From contig NZ_KB905378.1 of NCBI RefSeq assembly GCF_000379085.1, positions 653,075-717,074 on the forward strand: a stretch of 64,000 nucleotides of DNA, given 5' to 3'. Of this stretch, positions 52,341-61,659 are shown piece by piece. How positions within the stretch are numbered: position 1 is the stretch's first letter; each line of letters opens with the position of its first letter. A model generated the notes under the pieces. It was not told the origin of the DNA and ran no database searches. It worked only from the letters and a program-made list of their open reading frames with translations. The stretch comes from Halomicrobium katesii DSM 19301 (GTDB lineage: Archaea; Halobacteriota; Halobacteria; Halobacteriales; Haloarculaceae). A program made the position numbers and the translations under genes.

Positions 52341-53050
52341 CGGTCCCGCTCTCGTACGCTCGCCAGCACGTCCGCCAGCGCGTCGCTCGCCGCGTCGAGC
52401 AGTGCGTCGCCCCGTTCTCGGTTCGCGTCTCTCGGATCGCCGACCGTTCCGTTCTCGCTGAACGCCTCGGTGTCGTAGGCCAGATTCACCCCGTGTTCGA
52501 ACGCGCCCCACGAGTCGGCCCCATTCGCGGCGCTCGCTTCGAGCCGATCGGTGCGCACGAGCTCCGGAGCCGTCGACAGGAGGAGGCTCGTCTCGACCGG
52601 ACCGCCGTGGCCCATGTCGGGGGCGTCGACGGCGTCGAACCAGGTCAGCGGGACCGCGTAGGCCGTCCCGTCGCGGGTAACGCGACCGCAGACTTCTCGG
52701 AGCGCGTCGACGTTGCCGCCGTGGCCGTTGACGACGACGACCCGATCCCAGCCGTGGCTGGCGAGGCTCGCGACGGTCTCGCGAACGTAGTCCCGGAAAG
52801 TGTCCTCGCCGACCCACAGCGTCCCCGCGAAGTGACGGTGCTCCTCGGCGACGCCGACCGGAATCGCGGGCGCGACGACGACCTCGCCGTCGTAGGCCTC
52901 GGCCCCGGCTTCGGCGACGGCCTCGGCCGTGAGAACGTCGGTTCCGAGCGGGCCGTGGGGGCCGTGCTGTTCGGTGCTGCCGACCGGCAGGATTGCCAGG
53001 TCCGTGTCGAGATCCGCGGCGTCGGTCCAGGTGGCCTCGGAGAGGTGCAT
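52337..53050 (-). CDS. Creatininase family hydrolase (ArfB-like)
   Basis: 237 residues. Metal-binding pattern of the family: LPVGSTEQHGPHGPLGTD (E...H...D near 22-38), VNGHGGN (about 107-113), MGHGGPVETS. In archaea a member (ArfB) deformylates the formamidopyrimidine intermediate from GTP in riboflavin and F420 synthesis, and riboflavin synthase is in this window; but the family is broad, so this is a likely reading rather than proven. Confidence 0.82.
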   Translation of the reverse strand: MHLSEATWTDAADLDTDLAILPVGSTEQHGPHGPLGTDVLTAEAVAEAGAEAYDGEVVVAPAIPVGVAEEHRHFAGTLWVGEDTFRDYVRETVASLASHGWDRVVVVNGHGGNVDALREVCGRVTRDGTAYAVPLTWFDAVDAPDMGHGGPVETSLLLSTAPELVRTDRLEASAANGADSWGAFEHGVNLAYDTEAFSENGTVGDPRDANRERGDALLDAASDALADVLASVRERDR

Positions 53051-53105
53051 ACGCGTCCCGTGGCCGGCGAGGGAGACAAGCGTACCGCTCTCGGCCGTCG
53101 GGAGG

Positions 53106-53716
53106 TCAGACGATCGAGCCGGGCCGGGTCCGGAAGTACTCGAAGACGAGTCCGAGGCCGACGCCGTAGACGACGTGTGCCAGCAGCGTCAGGACGGCGT
53201 AGCCGACGAGCGCGAGGCCGGACTGGCCGGTGTAAAAGCCCAGCGCGAAGCCGGTCCAGATCGCGAACCCGAAGAACGCGCCGCTGATACGGAAAGTTGT
53301 AGGTCTTTACCAGATCGACCGCACGCCGTCGTGCGGTCGACTGGGTTAACGCCTACAACCGTCCGTATGACGGGGTCCCGGCGGCCGGGCAGGTACTCCT
53401 TGAGCGAGACGTACAGCAGCGGCCAGGGAACCATCCCACCGGCGAGGAAGATGAGATAGCCCGCGAGGATCGAGGGGACCAGTTCCTCGATGCCGACGAG
53501 TTCGGTCAGCAGCGCGAACGCCGACCGTTCGAAGACGCCGAGACTCTCCGCGATGAGGAGGACGACCGTCGACAGCGCCGTCCCGACGAGCCCCCCCGCC
53601 GCGCCGACGACGCCGTCGCCGACGATGCCGATCAGGCTGTCGAACTCCTCGGTTTCGCTCAGTTCGTCGACCGGATCGTCGACCGGATCGTCGACGCCGT
53701 GCGGTGCGTCAGCCAT
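53106..53716 (-). pseudogene. Membrane protein gene interrupted by a palindromic element
   Basis: Residues before the break: acidic N-terminus, then TM segments (FDSLIGIVGDGVVGAAGGLV, TVVLLIAESLG, VPSILAGYLIFLAGGMVP) to EYLPGRRDPVI. After the element the frame resumes with SGAFFGFAIWTGFALGFYTG, another TM and a YFRTRPGSIV end at TGA 53106-53108. Deleting 53289-53368 (78-base element plus one AT) fuses these as RRDPVISGAFFGF without frameshift, giving about 175 residues. As it stands the reading frame is shifted by the insertion. Confidence 0.88.
53289..53366. mobile_element. Palindromic MITE-like element, family 1 copy C (in a gene)
   Basis: 78 bases, ends ACGGAAAGTTGTAG / CTACAACCGTCCGT, flanked by AT on both sides. 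Inner stem GATCGACCGCACG / CGTGCGGTCGA with a 4-base loop is different from the other copies. Target CTGAT|GAC lies on the plus strand. The frame restoration on removal shows it is a true insertion. Confidence 0.88.
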
Positions 53717-53866
53717 GTCCCGTTATAGCATACCAGGAGTCAAAAATCTCCCGAAGGTGTTCGGCAAGCAACTGGTTCGAATGCTGGGACCGGCCGTGCG
53801 GGCGGCGAGGCGGTCGTTGGGGCGCGCTCGCCCCGGTTGTGGAGTGTTCCCGGCGGCGACGCGTTC

Positions 53867-55069
53867 CTACTCCGGAACGTCCCCGATGGCGACGAGGCCG
53901 TCGCTGCTGCTGGTCGCGAAGAACACGGCCCCGTCGGCGAGGCTCGGCGGGATCGAGGGCGTGTGGAAGCCGTCAATCACGTAGTCCCAGCGCGCCTCGC
54001 CCGTCTCGCGGTCGAACGCGGTGATCGTCCGGTCGGTGGACTCGCCGCCGTCGGCCATCGCGACCACGGTCTCGGTCCCGACCGAGCAGCCGGCGGTGTA
54101 CACCCACTCGTCGTACTGCCACCGCGTCGTTCCGTCGGCGATGTCGACGGCGGTGAGTCCGTCGTCGCTGGTCACGAACGCGGTCCCGCCGTCGGTAGCG
54201 ACCGTCGCGTCGAAGGTCGTCCCGTCGTAGTCGAACGAGTGGCGTTCGCCGCGGCGGTCGCCCGTCTCCCGGTCGTGGACGACGAGCGTCCGGTCGTCGA
54301 CGACGAGGACGCCGCGGTCGGTCACGACCGGCGCGCTCGGGGACCGGCCGTCGAGCGAGCGCGTCCAGCGGACCGATCCGTCGGCGAGCGCGAGCGCGGC
54401 GAGAGTGGCCGCCCCGTCGACGCTGCCGACGGCGTAGACCGTCCCGTCGGCGATGGCAGGTGTGACCCGCTGGCCCGGCAGTTCGGGCGCTTTCCAGCGC
54501 TGTTGTCCCTCCGCCGCCTCGAACGCCCTGAGACCGTCGGCGTACGAGACGACGATCGTCCCCGTCGAGCGGTCGACGGCCAGCAGTTCGGTGAACCGCT
54601 CGTCGAAGCTCTCGTTCGGGCGTCGCCAGTCGACGGTGCCGTCCCGTGTATCGAGGGCGACGAGTCCGGAGCCGTGTGCGACGATAAACCGGCCGTCGAC
54701 GAGGGCGCGCCCGTGACGACCCTCCCTGTCGAGCGTCGTTCGCCACCGTTCGCTGCCGTCCCGTGCGTCGAGCGCGATGGCGCTACCGTCGTTGCTGGGG
54801 TCGAAGTTCGTGGTGTAGATCGTCCCGTCGACGATCACGGGGTCCCAGCGCGTGAACGCCGCCGATGTCCAGGCGTGGCTCGCCCGCGAGGGCGCGGCGA
54901 CATCCGGGGCGAACGTGTTGGCCGCGTCGGCCCCGTGCTGTGTCCAGGAGCCGCCGGGGACCTCCGGCAGTGGCGTGTTCCCCCCGCTCGTCCACGGAAG
55001 CGAGGACAGGCACCCAGAGAGGGCCGCCGTGCCGGCACAGGTCGTCGTCAGGAACGTCCGTCGATCCAT
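53867..55069 (-). CDS. Tat lipoprotein with PQQ-like beta-propeller
   Basis: 400 residues. RR at 3-4, lipobox ALSGC with Cys20. About seven blade repeats of the form GT(I/V)Y...ALDxRDGSxRW (for example ALDARDGSERWR, ALDTRDGTVDWR, ALALADGSVRWT, AVDIADGTTRWQ, AFDRETGEARWD) between about 60 and 395. May be a scaffold (BamB-like) or a dehydrogenase-like sensor; no cofactor site is certain. Confidence 0.88.
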   Translation of the reverse strand: MDRRTFLTTTCAGTAALSGCLSSLPWTSGGNTPLPEVPGGSWTQHGADAANTFAPDVAAPSRASHAWTSAAFTRWDPVIVDGTIYTTNFDPSNDGSAIALDARDGSERWRTTLDREGRHGRALVDGRFIVAHGSGLVALDTRDGTVDWRRPNESFDERFTELLAVDRSTGTIVVSYADGLRAFEAAEGQQRWKAPELPGQRVTPAIADGTVYAVGSVDGAATLAALALADGSVRWTRSLDGRSPSAPVVTDRGVLVVDDRTLVVHDRETGDRRGERHSFDYDGTTFDATVATDGGTAFVTSDDGLTAVDIADGTTRWQYDEWVYTAGCSVGTETVVAMADGGESTDRTITAFDRETGEARWDYVIDGFHTPSIPPSLADGAVFFATSSSDGLVAIGDVPE

Positions 55070-55150
55070 ACTAGCGCTTGAAATAATATTTTGATAAATC
55101 CAGCGGAACCGAGCGACCGAGCCGCGACGGCGGGCGGCGCAGCGTGGCGC

Positions 55151-55687
55151 TCACAGCGTCTTCTCGAAGTGGATCAGCTCGTACTCGCCCTGGGTCGAGC
55201 GGTCGACCTCGCGATAGCCCGCAGCGGGGTAGAACCGCGCCGCCGCTTCCTGACGGACGGCCGTCGTCGCCAGCAGCGTCTCGAAACCCAGCTGGGCGGC
55301 CCGGCCTTCGAGTGTCGCCAGCAGGTCCCGGCCGTGGCCACGGCCCTGCATCGGCGGGGCGACGCGCATCCGATGGAGTTCGCCAGCGCCGGGGACCGTC
55401 CGCTCGTCGTCGTGGCCCGACTCCGAGGGCAAGATCCCGCCCATCGCGACCACCGGCCCGTCGAACGTCTCGGGGACGGCGGCGTCGCTCTCGTCCTCGC
55501 CGTCCCCGATACCGACCAGAAACTCCCCGCCCACGTCGAGGTACTGGGTCTCGATCTCCCGGAGGTCGTCGGTGCCGGGCACGTCTGCCGGATCGGTGCC
55601 GGCGACACGCATCGCCCACTCGTGGAGCTCCCAGACGGCGTGGGCGTCTCGCGGGTCGTACCGTCGGAGGGTCAGCTCGCTCGCCAT
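55151..55687 (-). CDS. GNAT-family N-acetyltransferase
   Basis: 178 residues. Acetyl-CoA motif A: LHRMRVAPPMQGRGHGRDLL (R/Q-x-x-G-x-G/A, about 107-126), preceded by VVAMGGILPSE, followed by LLATTAVRQEAAARFYPAAGY (motif B). Start at 55687 (MASELTLRRYDP). Substrate unknown. Confidence 0.88.
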   Translation of the reverse strand: MASELTLRRYDPRDAHAVWELHEWAMRVAGTDPADVPGTDDLREIETQYLDVGGEFLVGIGDGEDESDAAVPETFDGPVVAMGGILPSESGHDDERTVPGAGELHRMRVAPPMQGRGHGRDLLATLEGRAAQLGFETLLATTAVRQEAAARFYPAAGYREVDRSTQGEYELIHFEKTL

Positions 55688-55827
55688 CGCTCTGTCCGGG
55701 AGTGTTCGGCCAGTGGCTTCAGAGTGCCGCCCGGCGCTGGCCAGTGATTCACTGCGCGCCCAACAACGCACACAAACGGACGTGCGGTGTCCGAAGCCAC
55801 TTCCGGGTGCCCGTCGAAGTGAGATCG

Positions 55828-56847
55828 ATGTCAGACACCAACCGCGTCTTCTTGCTTGCGGAGCGACCCGACGGACGACCGGACGAGGACACCTTCGAGC
55901 TGGCAGAGCGCGACGTACCGACGCCAGGCCCCGGCGAAGCGCTCGTCCGGACGCTGTACCTCTCGGTCGACCCCTACATGCGCGGTCGGATGGACGCCCG
56001 CGAGTCCTACGCCGATCCGTGGGGCGTCGGCGATCCGATGGAGGCCGCCGTCGTCGGGGAAGTCGTCGAGTCCAACGGCGCGGGCCTCGAAGCGGGGACC
56101 GTCGTCACGGGTGAACTCGAATGGGCCGACTACGCAACCGCGCCGGGGACGGAGCTGTACCCCATCGACCCCGAGCTGGCCCCGATCTCGACGGCGCTGG
56201 GCGTGCTGGGCATGCCCGGCCGCACGGCGTACTTCGGGACCAAGGAGATCGCACAGCCGACCGCGGGCGACACGTTCGTCGTCAGCGGCGCGGCGGGCGC
56301 GGTCGGCTCGGTCGCCGGCCAGATCGCGGGACTCCAGGGCGCTGACGTGGTCGGCTTCGCCGGCTCCGACGAGAAGGTCCAGTTCCTCGAAGACGAACTC
56401 GGCTTCGACGCCGGCATCAACTACAAGACGACCGACGACTACGGGGCGGCACTCGACGAGGCGGCCCCCGGCGGCGTCGACGCCTACTTCGACAACGTCG
56501 GCGGCCCGATCACCGACGCCGTCTTCACACGGCTCAACGTCGACGCCCGCGTCGCCGTCTGTGGACAGATCTCACAGTACAACGCGACCGAGCTCCCGAC
56601 CGGCCCGCGCAAGCTGGCGACGCTGGTCGAGACGCGCGCCACCGTCGAAGGGTTCCTCGTCGGCGACTTCCAGCCGCGCTTCGAGGCCGCGACCCGCCAG
56701 CTTGGCGAGTGGGTCCAGCGCGGCCAGGTCCAGTACCGCGAGACCGTCACCGAGGGCCTGGAGAACGCCCCCGACGCCTTCCTGGGCCTCTTCGAGGGCG
56801 AGAACATCGGCAAGCAGCTGGTGAAGGTCGCCGACCGGGACGAGTAG
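55828..56847 (+). CDS. NADP-dependent zinc-free alcohol dehydrogenase-like oxidoreductase (MDR)
   Basis: 339 residues. Double-bond/alkenal reductase branch: SVDPYMRGRMDARES (about 46-60), GMPGRTAYFG, NADP loop SGAAGAVGSVAGQIAG (about 151-166), NVGGPITDAV. No zinc ligands. Likely reduces quinones or reactive alkenals. ATG at 55828. Confidence 0.9.
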   Translation: MSDTNRVFLLAERPDGRPDEDTFELAERDVPTPGPGEALVRTLYLSVDPYMRGRMDARESYADPWGVGDPMEAAVVGEVVESNGAGLEAGTVVTGELEWADYATAPGTELYPIDPELAPISTALGVLGMPGRTAYFGTKEIAQPTAGDTFVVSGAAGAVGSVAGQIAGLQGADVVGFAGSDEKVQFLEDELGFDAGINYKTTDDYGAALDEAAPGGVDAYFDNVGGPITDAVFTRLNVDARVAVCGQISQYNATELPTGPRKLATLVETRATVEGFLVGDFQPRFEAATRQLGEWVQRGQVQYRETVTEGLENAPDAFLGLFEGENIGKQLVKVADRDE

Positions 56848-56952
56848 ATCACACGACTGGCAGTCCATCTGTGACGGCGGCAGTGCCAGTCCCGACGACC
56901 CGGTCCCGTGGGGACCCCCACGCTCTTTCGGGAGTGGCACGTAGGCGAGATC

Positions 56953-57537
56953 ATGTTGCAAGGAGCGACGCCGGAGCCGACCTCCCAGCCGTCGACGGTG
57001 GCGATTATCGACGAGTTCGTCGACGACATCCTCGCGTCGATTCCGCGGCTGCTGTCGGGACTGCTCTTTCTCGTGCTCGCGTACCTGACGATCAAGCTCG
57101 TGCTGGCGGTCGTCCGGTCGGTCGTCGATCGGCTCTACCGGGACGAGGAGCAGCTCGTCGTCGACCTCGTGGTCACCGTCGTCGGGATCTTCCTGTGGTT
57201 CGGCGCGACACTGGGGCTCCTGAAGGTCGTGGGACTCGGCGACGTGGCCGCCAGCCTCGGCACCGCCAGCGGGTTCATCGGACTGGGCGTCGCGTTCGCG
57301 CTCAAGGAGATGATCGCCGACACGGTCGCGGGGGTGTACCTCCTGCAAGACGAGGACTTCTCGGAGGGGGACCGCGTCGAGACCGCGTCGGTGACGGGCC
57401 GACTCGTGAGTATCGACCTCCGGAAGACCCGGATCGAGACCGGCGAGGGGAACCTCGTGGTCGTCGCCAACCGCGACGTCGAGAAGCGCTGGACGCGCCA
57501 CGCTCGGGCCGACGAGGCCGCCGAAACGGACGCCTGA
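56953..57537 (+). CDS. Small-conductance mechanosensitive channel-like protein (MscS)
   Basis: 194 residues. Three TM helices (about 34-56, 72-94, 97-122); the pore-lining helix ASLGTASGFIGLGVAFALKE shows the Gly/Ala spacing of MscS. Beta domain VYLLQDEDFSEGDRVETASVTG through VVVANRDVEKRW follows; the C-terminal portal domain of larger MscS is missing. Relieves osmotic down-shock in a salt-dependent organism (family knowledge). Confidence 0.9.
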   Translation: MLQGATPEPTSQPSTVAIIDEFVDDILASIPRLLSGLLFLVLAYLTIKLVLAVVRSVVDRLYRDEEQLVVDLVVTVVGIFLWFGATLGLLKVVGLGDVAASLGTASGFIGLGVAFALKEMIADTVAGVYLLQDEDFSEGDRVETASVTGRLVSIDLRKTRIETGEGNLVVVANRDVEKRWTRHARADEAAETDA

Positions 57538-57591
57538 CTGCGGCAGTGGCGCGGGAGTTCGGCCGAGAACGGGAGAGGGCGGACGGAGCGG

Positions 57592-58278
57592 CTACTCGAA
57601 GTGCGATTCGGCGTCGGCTTTCGCCCGATCGACGACGAACGCCTCGGCCTGGGTCATCGCCCGCAGCGCCTCGTCGGTGTAGTCGACCGTGATCGACGGG
57701 AGCGCGCGTGCCAGCCCGCCAAGCAGGTCGCCGGGGTCGATGTCGATGGTCAGTGCGTAGGCCTCGGGCGAGGCGTGCAGCGGCTCGGTGAAGGCAAACT
57801 GGGCGTCGATCAGGTCGGTCGTCGCCTCCCAGTCGTAGGCGGTCGCCGCGGCGGCCCACAGCGAGTCAGCGTCCGCGGCGACCAGGGGCGCGACGGCGTC
57901 GCCCATGCGTCGCTGGCGAGCCAGCAGCGTCTCGCGGAGCTCGCCTTTGCGGTCCGGTGGGACGTCGGACCGGAGTGCGTTCCAGTAGAGGTCGCGGGCC
58001 AGAATCTCGTCGGCGAAGGCCTCGAAGTCGTCGTCACTGGCGGCATAGGAGAGGACCGCGTCGAACTGGTGGAGGATCGCGTCTCGGTAGGACTGCAGTT
58101 CTGGCTGGACGATCTTCCGGTCGACCGTTTCGCTGTGCGAGAGGAGGCGATCGATCACCGCCCCCTCCGGACCGGTGGCGCTGCGCAGCGCCCGCGAAAT
58201 GCTGAAGGCGTCGCTGGTCTCGCTGGCCAGTCCGTTGACGTACCGCTCGAACCCGTCCCTGACGGCAGCGCGTGTCAC
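57592..58278 (-). CDS. Conserved haloarchaeal helical protein, unknown function
   Basis: 228 residues, all-alpha, soluble. SISRALRSATGPEGAVIDRL and ILHQFDAVLSYAASDDDFEAFA suggest a repeated helical bundle. No family recognised. Transcribed away from the que operon. Confidence 0.7.
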   Translation of the reverse strand: MTRAAVRDGFERYVNGLASETSDAFSISRALRSATGPEGAVIDRLLSHSETVDRKIVQPELQSYRDAILHQFDAVLSYAASDDDFEAFADEILARDLYWNALRSDVPPDRKGELRETLLARQRRMGDAVAPLVAADADSLWAAAATAYDWEATTDLIDAQFAFTEPLHASPEAYALTIDIDPGDLLGGLARALPSITVDYTDEALRAMTQAEAFVVDRAKADAESHFE

Positions 58279-58357
58279 GTCTTCCCGTGAGGGCCGGATC
58301 CCCCTATCGGTTTCGACGGTTCGGACGTTTTAAGCACCCCCAGAGTAATACCCAGGT

Positions 58358-58813
58358 ATGGCTGAAGGATTATCGACCGAGCGGTCGGACGCGATCGCCG
58401 ACGCGGGCGAGCGAGAACTCGTCGTCGGCGGCGACCGTCCCATCCGGATCAGCACGGGCCACCGTATCATGCACCACGACGGGAAGTGCAGTCGGCCCCA
58501 CGGCCACAACTACGAGGTGACGGTCCGGGTGACCGGAGCGCTCACGGCGGAGGGGTGGGTCGTCGACAAGGGCGACGTGACCGACGCCATCGACGAGTGG
58601 GACCACCGCTTCCTCGTCGAAGCGGGCGATCCCCTCGTCGACGCCTTCGAGCGCAGCGGCGACGGCGACGCGCTGGTCGTGCTCGACCACCCGCCGACAG
58701 CAGAAGTGATGGCGATCGTCCTCGAAGAGCGACTCGCTGAATCACTTCCGGACACCGTCAGCGACGTGGGAGTGACCGTCCGCGAGACGGGCGAACTCGC
58801 AGCGGGGCCGTAG
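58358..58813 (+). CDS. queD: 6-carboxytetrahydropterin synthase (QueD)
   Basis: 151 residues. Zinc ligands H35 in STGHRI and H48/H50 in HGHNY, catalytic C44 in DGKCSRPHG. Converts dihydroneopterin triphosphate to 6-carboxytetrahydropterin on the way to preQ0 and archaeosine. First of the queD-queE-folE-queC operon; the ATG of queE follows its stop without a gap. TTTTAAGCACC upstream is a weak promoter. Confidence 0.95.
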   Translation: MAEGLSTERSDAIADAGERELVVGGDRPIRISTGHRIMHHDGKCSRPHGHNYEVTVRVTGALTAEGWVVDKGDVTDAIDEWDHRFLVEAGDPLVDAFERSGDGDALVVLDHPPTAEVMAIVLEERLAESLPDTVSDVGVTVRETGELAAGP

Positions 58814-59590
58814 ATGCCCGTCGACGCCGACCCGGTCGCGGAGCGAGCGGCCGAGACGCCGCCAGAGGCCGACGCCCTACCGATCAACGAGCTGTTTCAC
58901 TCGCTCCAGGGCGAGGGGAAGCTGGCGGGGGTCCCGTCGGTGTTCGTCCGGACGAGTGGCTGTAACCTCCGGTGTTGGTTCTGTGACTCCTATCACACCT
59001 CCTGGGAGCCCAGCCACGCCTGGCTGACGATCGACGAGATCGTCGCCGAGATCGAGGGCTACGAGGCCGACCACGTCGTGGTGACCGGCGGCGAGCCGCT
59101 GATCCACGAGGAGACCGTCGACCTGCTGGAGCGACTCGACGAACGAGGCTACCACACCACCGTCGAGACCAACGGGACCGTCGCCGTCGACGCGCCGATC
59201 GACCTGGCGAGTGTCAGTCCGAAGCTGGCGTCCTCGACGCCGACGCCCGAGCGGGACCCGACCGGCGAGGGCGACTGGGAGCGACGCCACGAGCAGCGCC
59301 GCCTCGACCACGAGGCGCTGGCGACGCTCGTCGAGCGCTACCCGACCCAGCTGAAGTTCGTCGTCACCGGTCCCGACGACGTGGCGGAGATCGACCGGAC
59401 GGTCGAGGAGCTTCGAGAGCGAACCGAGACGACGATCGACGACGCAGACGTGCTGTTGATGCCCGAGGGGCAGACGCGTTCGGATCTCGACGAGACGCGC
59501 GGGGTCGTGGCCGACCTCGCGCTGGAACACGGCTACCGATACACGCCGCGACTCCACGTCGACCTCTGGAACGACGCCCCGGGCACCTGA
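58814..59590 (+). CDS. queE: 7-carboxy-7-deazaguanine synthase (QueE), radical SAM
   Basis: 258 residues. Fe-S cysteines C50, C54, C57 in SGCNLRCWFCDSY (C-x3-C-x2-C), HSLQGEGKLAGVPSVFVRT upstream, TGGEPL SAM-binding motif. Ring-contraction step from 6-carboxytetrahydropterin to 7-carboxy-7-deazaguanine. Immediately after queD, before folE. Confidence 0.95.
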   Translation: MPVDADPVAERAAETPPEADALPINELFHSLQGEGKLAGVPSVFVRTSGCNLRCWFCDSYHTSWEPSHAWLTIDEIVAEIEGYEADHVVVTGGEPLIHEETVDLLERLDERGYHTTVETNGTVAVDAPIDLASVSPKLASSTPTPERDPTGEGDWERRHEQRRLDHEALATLVERYPTQLKFVVTGPDDVAEIDRTVEELRERTETTIDDADVLLMPEGQTRSDLDETRGVVADLALEHGYRYTPRLHVDLWNDAPGT

Positions 59591-59598
59591 GACACATC

Positions 59599-60225
59599 AT
59601 GACCGACGAGACAACGATGGAGGACGCGACCGAGGCAGCGAACGCCCCGGCCGCAGTCCCCGACGGCGAGGGTATCGACTGGGAGAAAGCACAGGAAGGC
59701 ACCCGCCTCCTGCTGGAATCGATGGGCGAGGACCCGACCGCGGACGGCCTCGAAGCCACCTGGCAGCGCCGGGTGCCCGCACTGTTCGAGACGTTCAGCG
59801 AGGCCAACCGCGAGGCCGAGAAGCCGACGATGCGGACCTTCGAAGCCGATCAGGAGGGACTGGTCGTCAAGACCGGTATCCCGGTGTATAGCCTCTGTGA
59901 GCACCACCTGCTGCCCTACCACGGGACGGCACACGTCGCCTACCGACCGGACGAGCGGGTCGTCGGCCTCTCGAAGCTGGTCCGGTACGTCCGCTGGCAG
60001 GGCCGCAAGCCCTCGATGCAGGAACGCCTGACGCGCGACATCGCCGACGGACTGGCGGCAGAACTGGACGCGGCGGCCGTGCTGGTCGAAATCGAGGCCA
60101 CCCACATGTGCGAGGCCATGCGCGGCGTCGAGACCGCGACCACGACGACGACCCGCTCGGTCGTCGGATCGCCGACGACGACCGAACGCGAACGCTTCAC
60201 CGACGCCGTCAAGAAACATGAGTGA
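59599..60225 (+). CDS. folE: GTP cyclohydrolase I, type IA (FolE)
   Basis: 208 residues. Zinc ligands C100 and H103 in SLCEHHLLPYHG and C171 in HMCEAMRGVET; RMLxR-like RYVRWQGRKPSMQERLT. Opens GTP to dihydroneopterin triphosphate, precursor for both archaeosine and folate-type pterins. Its placement in the que operon is informative because other haloarchaea use the unrelated MptA/type IB enzyme. Overlaps queC by 8 bases. Confidence 0.95.
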   Translation: MTDETTMEDATEAANAPAAVPDGEGIDWEKAQEGTRLLLESMGEDPTADGLEATWQRRVPALFETFSEANREAEKPTMRTFEADQEGLVVKTGIPVYSLCEHHLLPYHGTAHVAYRPDERVVGLSKLVRYVRWQGRKPSMQERLTRDIADGLAAELDAAAVLVEIEATHMCEAMRGVETATTTTTRSVVGSPTTTERERFTDAVKKHE

Positions 60226-61033
60226 CGAACGATCCGCCGCCGCCGACGCACCGAGCGGCGACGACCAGTCGGCCGCGGACGGCCCGACCACCGACGCCCC
60301 ACAGACGACTGACGACCCCGATTCGGCGGACGACTCGCCGACGGCCGACAGCGCCGTGATCCTCGCCTCCGGCGGGATGGACAGCGCGACAGCGGCATAC
60401 GAGGCCATAGATCGGGGGTACGAGGCGCTGTACCTCCTGCACACGAGCTACGGCCAGGCGACCGAAGAGACCGAGCGCGCGTGTGCCCAGGCGCTGGCCG
60501 ACCACGTCGACGCGGCCGACTTCCTCCACGTCGAGACCGGCCACCTCGCACAGATCGGGGCCTCCTCGCTGACCGACGAAGAGATGGCCGTGGCCGACGC
60601 CGATCTGGACAGCGACGAGATCCCGACCTCCTACGTCCCCTTCCGGAACGCGAACCTCCTGTCGATGGCCGTCTCCTACGCCGAGGCCAACGACTGCTCG
60701 GCGATCTTCATCGGCGCACACAGCGAGGACTTCTCGGGATACCCCGACTGCCGCCCGCAGTTCTTCGAGGCGTTCCAGCGGGTGATCGACGCCGGGACGA
60801 AACCCGAGACCGAGATCGAACTGGTCGCGCCCTTCGTCGAGTGGTCCAAGACCGACATCGCCGAGCGCGGACTCGAACTCGGAGTGCCCTACGAGGACAC
60901 CTGGAGTTGCTACCGCGAGTCCCCGCCGGCCTGTGGCACCTGTGACGCCTGCGCCTTCCGGCTCCAGGCCTTCCAGAACCTTGGCGAGCGCGACCCCGTC
61001 GAGTACGCCGAGCGGCCCGACTACACGGAGTAG
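60218..61033 (+). CDS. queC: 7-cyano-7-deazaguanine synthase (QueC)
   Basis: 271 residues. PP-loop ATP motif ASGGMDSATA at about 50-59 after a disordered acidic N-terminus, AQALADHVDAADFL, FIGAHSEDFSGYPDCRPQF, and C-terminal zinc site CYRESPPACGTCDACAFR. Makes preQ0 from carboxy-deazaguanine and ammonia. Last gene of the operon. Confidence 0.95.
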   Translation: MSDERSAAADAPSGDDQSAADGPTTDAPQTTDDPDSADDSPTADSAVILASGGMDSATAAYEAIDRGYEALYLLHTSYGQATEETERACAQALADHVDAADFLHVETGHLAQIGASSLTDEEMAVADADLDSDEIPTSYVPFRNANLLSMAVSYAEANDCSAIFIGAHSEDFSGYPDCRPQFFEAFQRVIDAGTKPETEIELVAPFVEWSKTDIAERGLELGVPYEDTWSCYRESPPACGTCDACAFRLQAFQNLGERDPVEYAERPDYTE

Positions 61034-61221
61034 GGAGCCAGAGGACCGTCGCGTGATTTTCGTTCGACAGAGTGGATCGGCCGGTCAGTCGGGGTGCAAA
61101 CGACCTTTTGCATCGTCGGGTACCCTCGCTTCGCTCGCCCGGGTGCTGTTGCGCCGCGCTTCACCAGGACTGGTTAAAGAAGAGAGCCGATTCGCGCGAA
61201 CTCGAACCCGATTGCGTCGCT
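61034..61221. terminator. Convergent terminator region with GAGCGAAGCGA hairpin
   Basis: Between the ends of queC (+) and mgsA (-). Contains GTGCAAA-CGACC-TTTTGCAT and a CTCGCTTCGCTCGC motif of the kind seen at several gene ends in this window. No ORF. Likely bidirectional transcription termination (inference). Confidence 0.4.
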
Positions 61222-61608
61222 TTAGGACTCGACGCCGGCCTCTGTGGCCAGCCCGTCGAGCAGGTACACCGCGCCGGTCTCGGTCGTCGCCAGGGGCACG
61301 TCGTGAACGTCGCAGATCCGCAGGAGCGCCGAGATGTCCGGTTCGTGTGGCTGGGCCGTCTGGGGATCCCGCAGGAAGACGATGCCGTCGATCCGGCCGT
61401 CGACGACCTCGGCACCGATCTGGGTGTCGCCCCCGACCGGTCCCGACTCCTTGCGCTCGACGGTCAGGTTCGTCTCCTCGGTGATGCGCTTGCCGGTGGT
61501 GCCGGTCCCGACGAGTTCGAACGTCGAAAGCAGGTCCTCGTACTCCCGTGCCAGATCGATGATGTCGGGCTTCTTCTCGTCGTGTGCGATGAGCGCGACG
61601 CGCGTCAT
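61222..61608 (-). CDS. mgsA: Methylglyoxal synthase
   Basis: 128 residues. [17 protein letters not shown] (active-site H8, D9), [15 protein letters not shown] (phosphate loop), [11 protein letters not shown] (catalytic Asp), and [17 protein letters not shown]. Converts dihydroxyacetone phosphate to methylglyoxal, a bypass of lower glycolysis. It is typical in Halobacteria. Confidence 0.95.
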   Translation of the reverse strand: MTRVALIAHDEKKPDIIDLAREYEDLLSTFELVGTGTTGKRITEETNLTVERKESGPVGGDTQIGAEVVDGRIDGIVFLRDPQTAQPHEPDISALLRICDVHDVPLATTETGAVYLLDGLATEAGVES

Positions 61609-61659
61609 AGCGAGTGGGTGGTACCCCTCGTCTATAGGTGTGATGCACGCCGCCGGGGA

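Noticed and set aside
61034-61221. Duplicate of the mgsA 3' end
   Set aside because: I looked for it because of the hairpin motif, but the sequence after the stop does not match the gene end.
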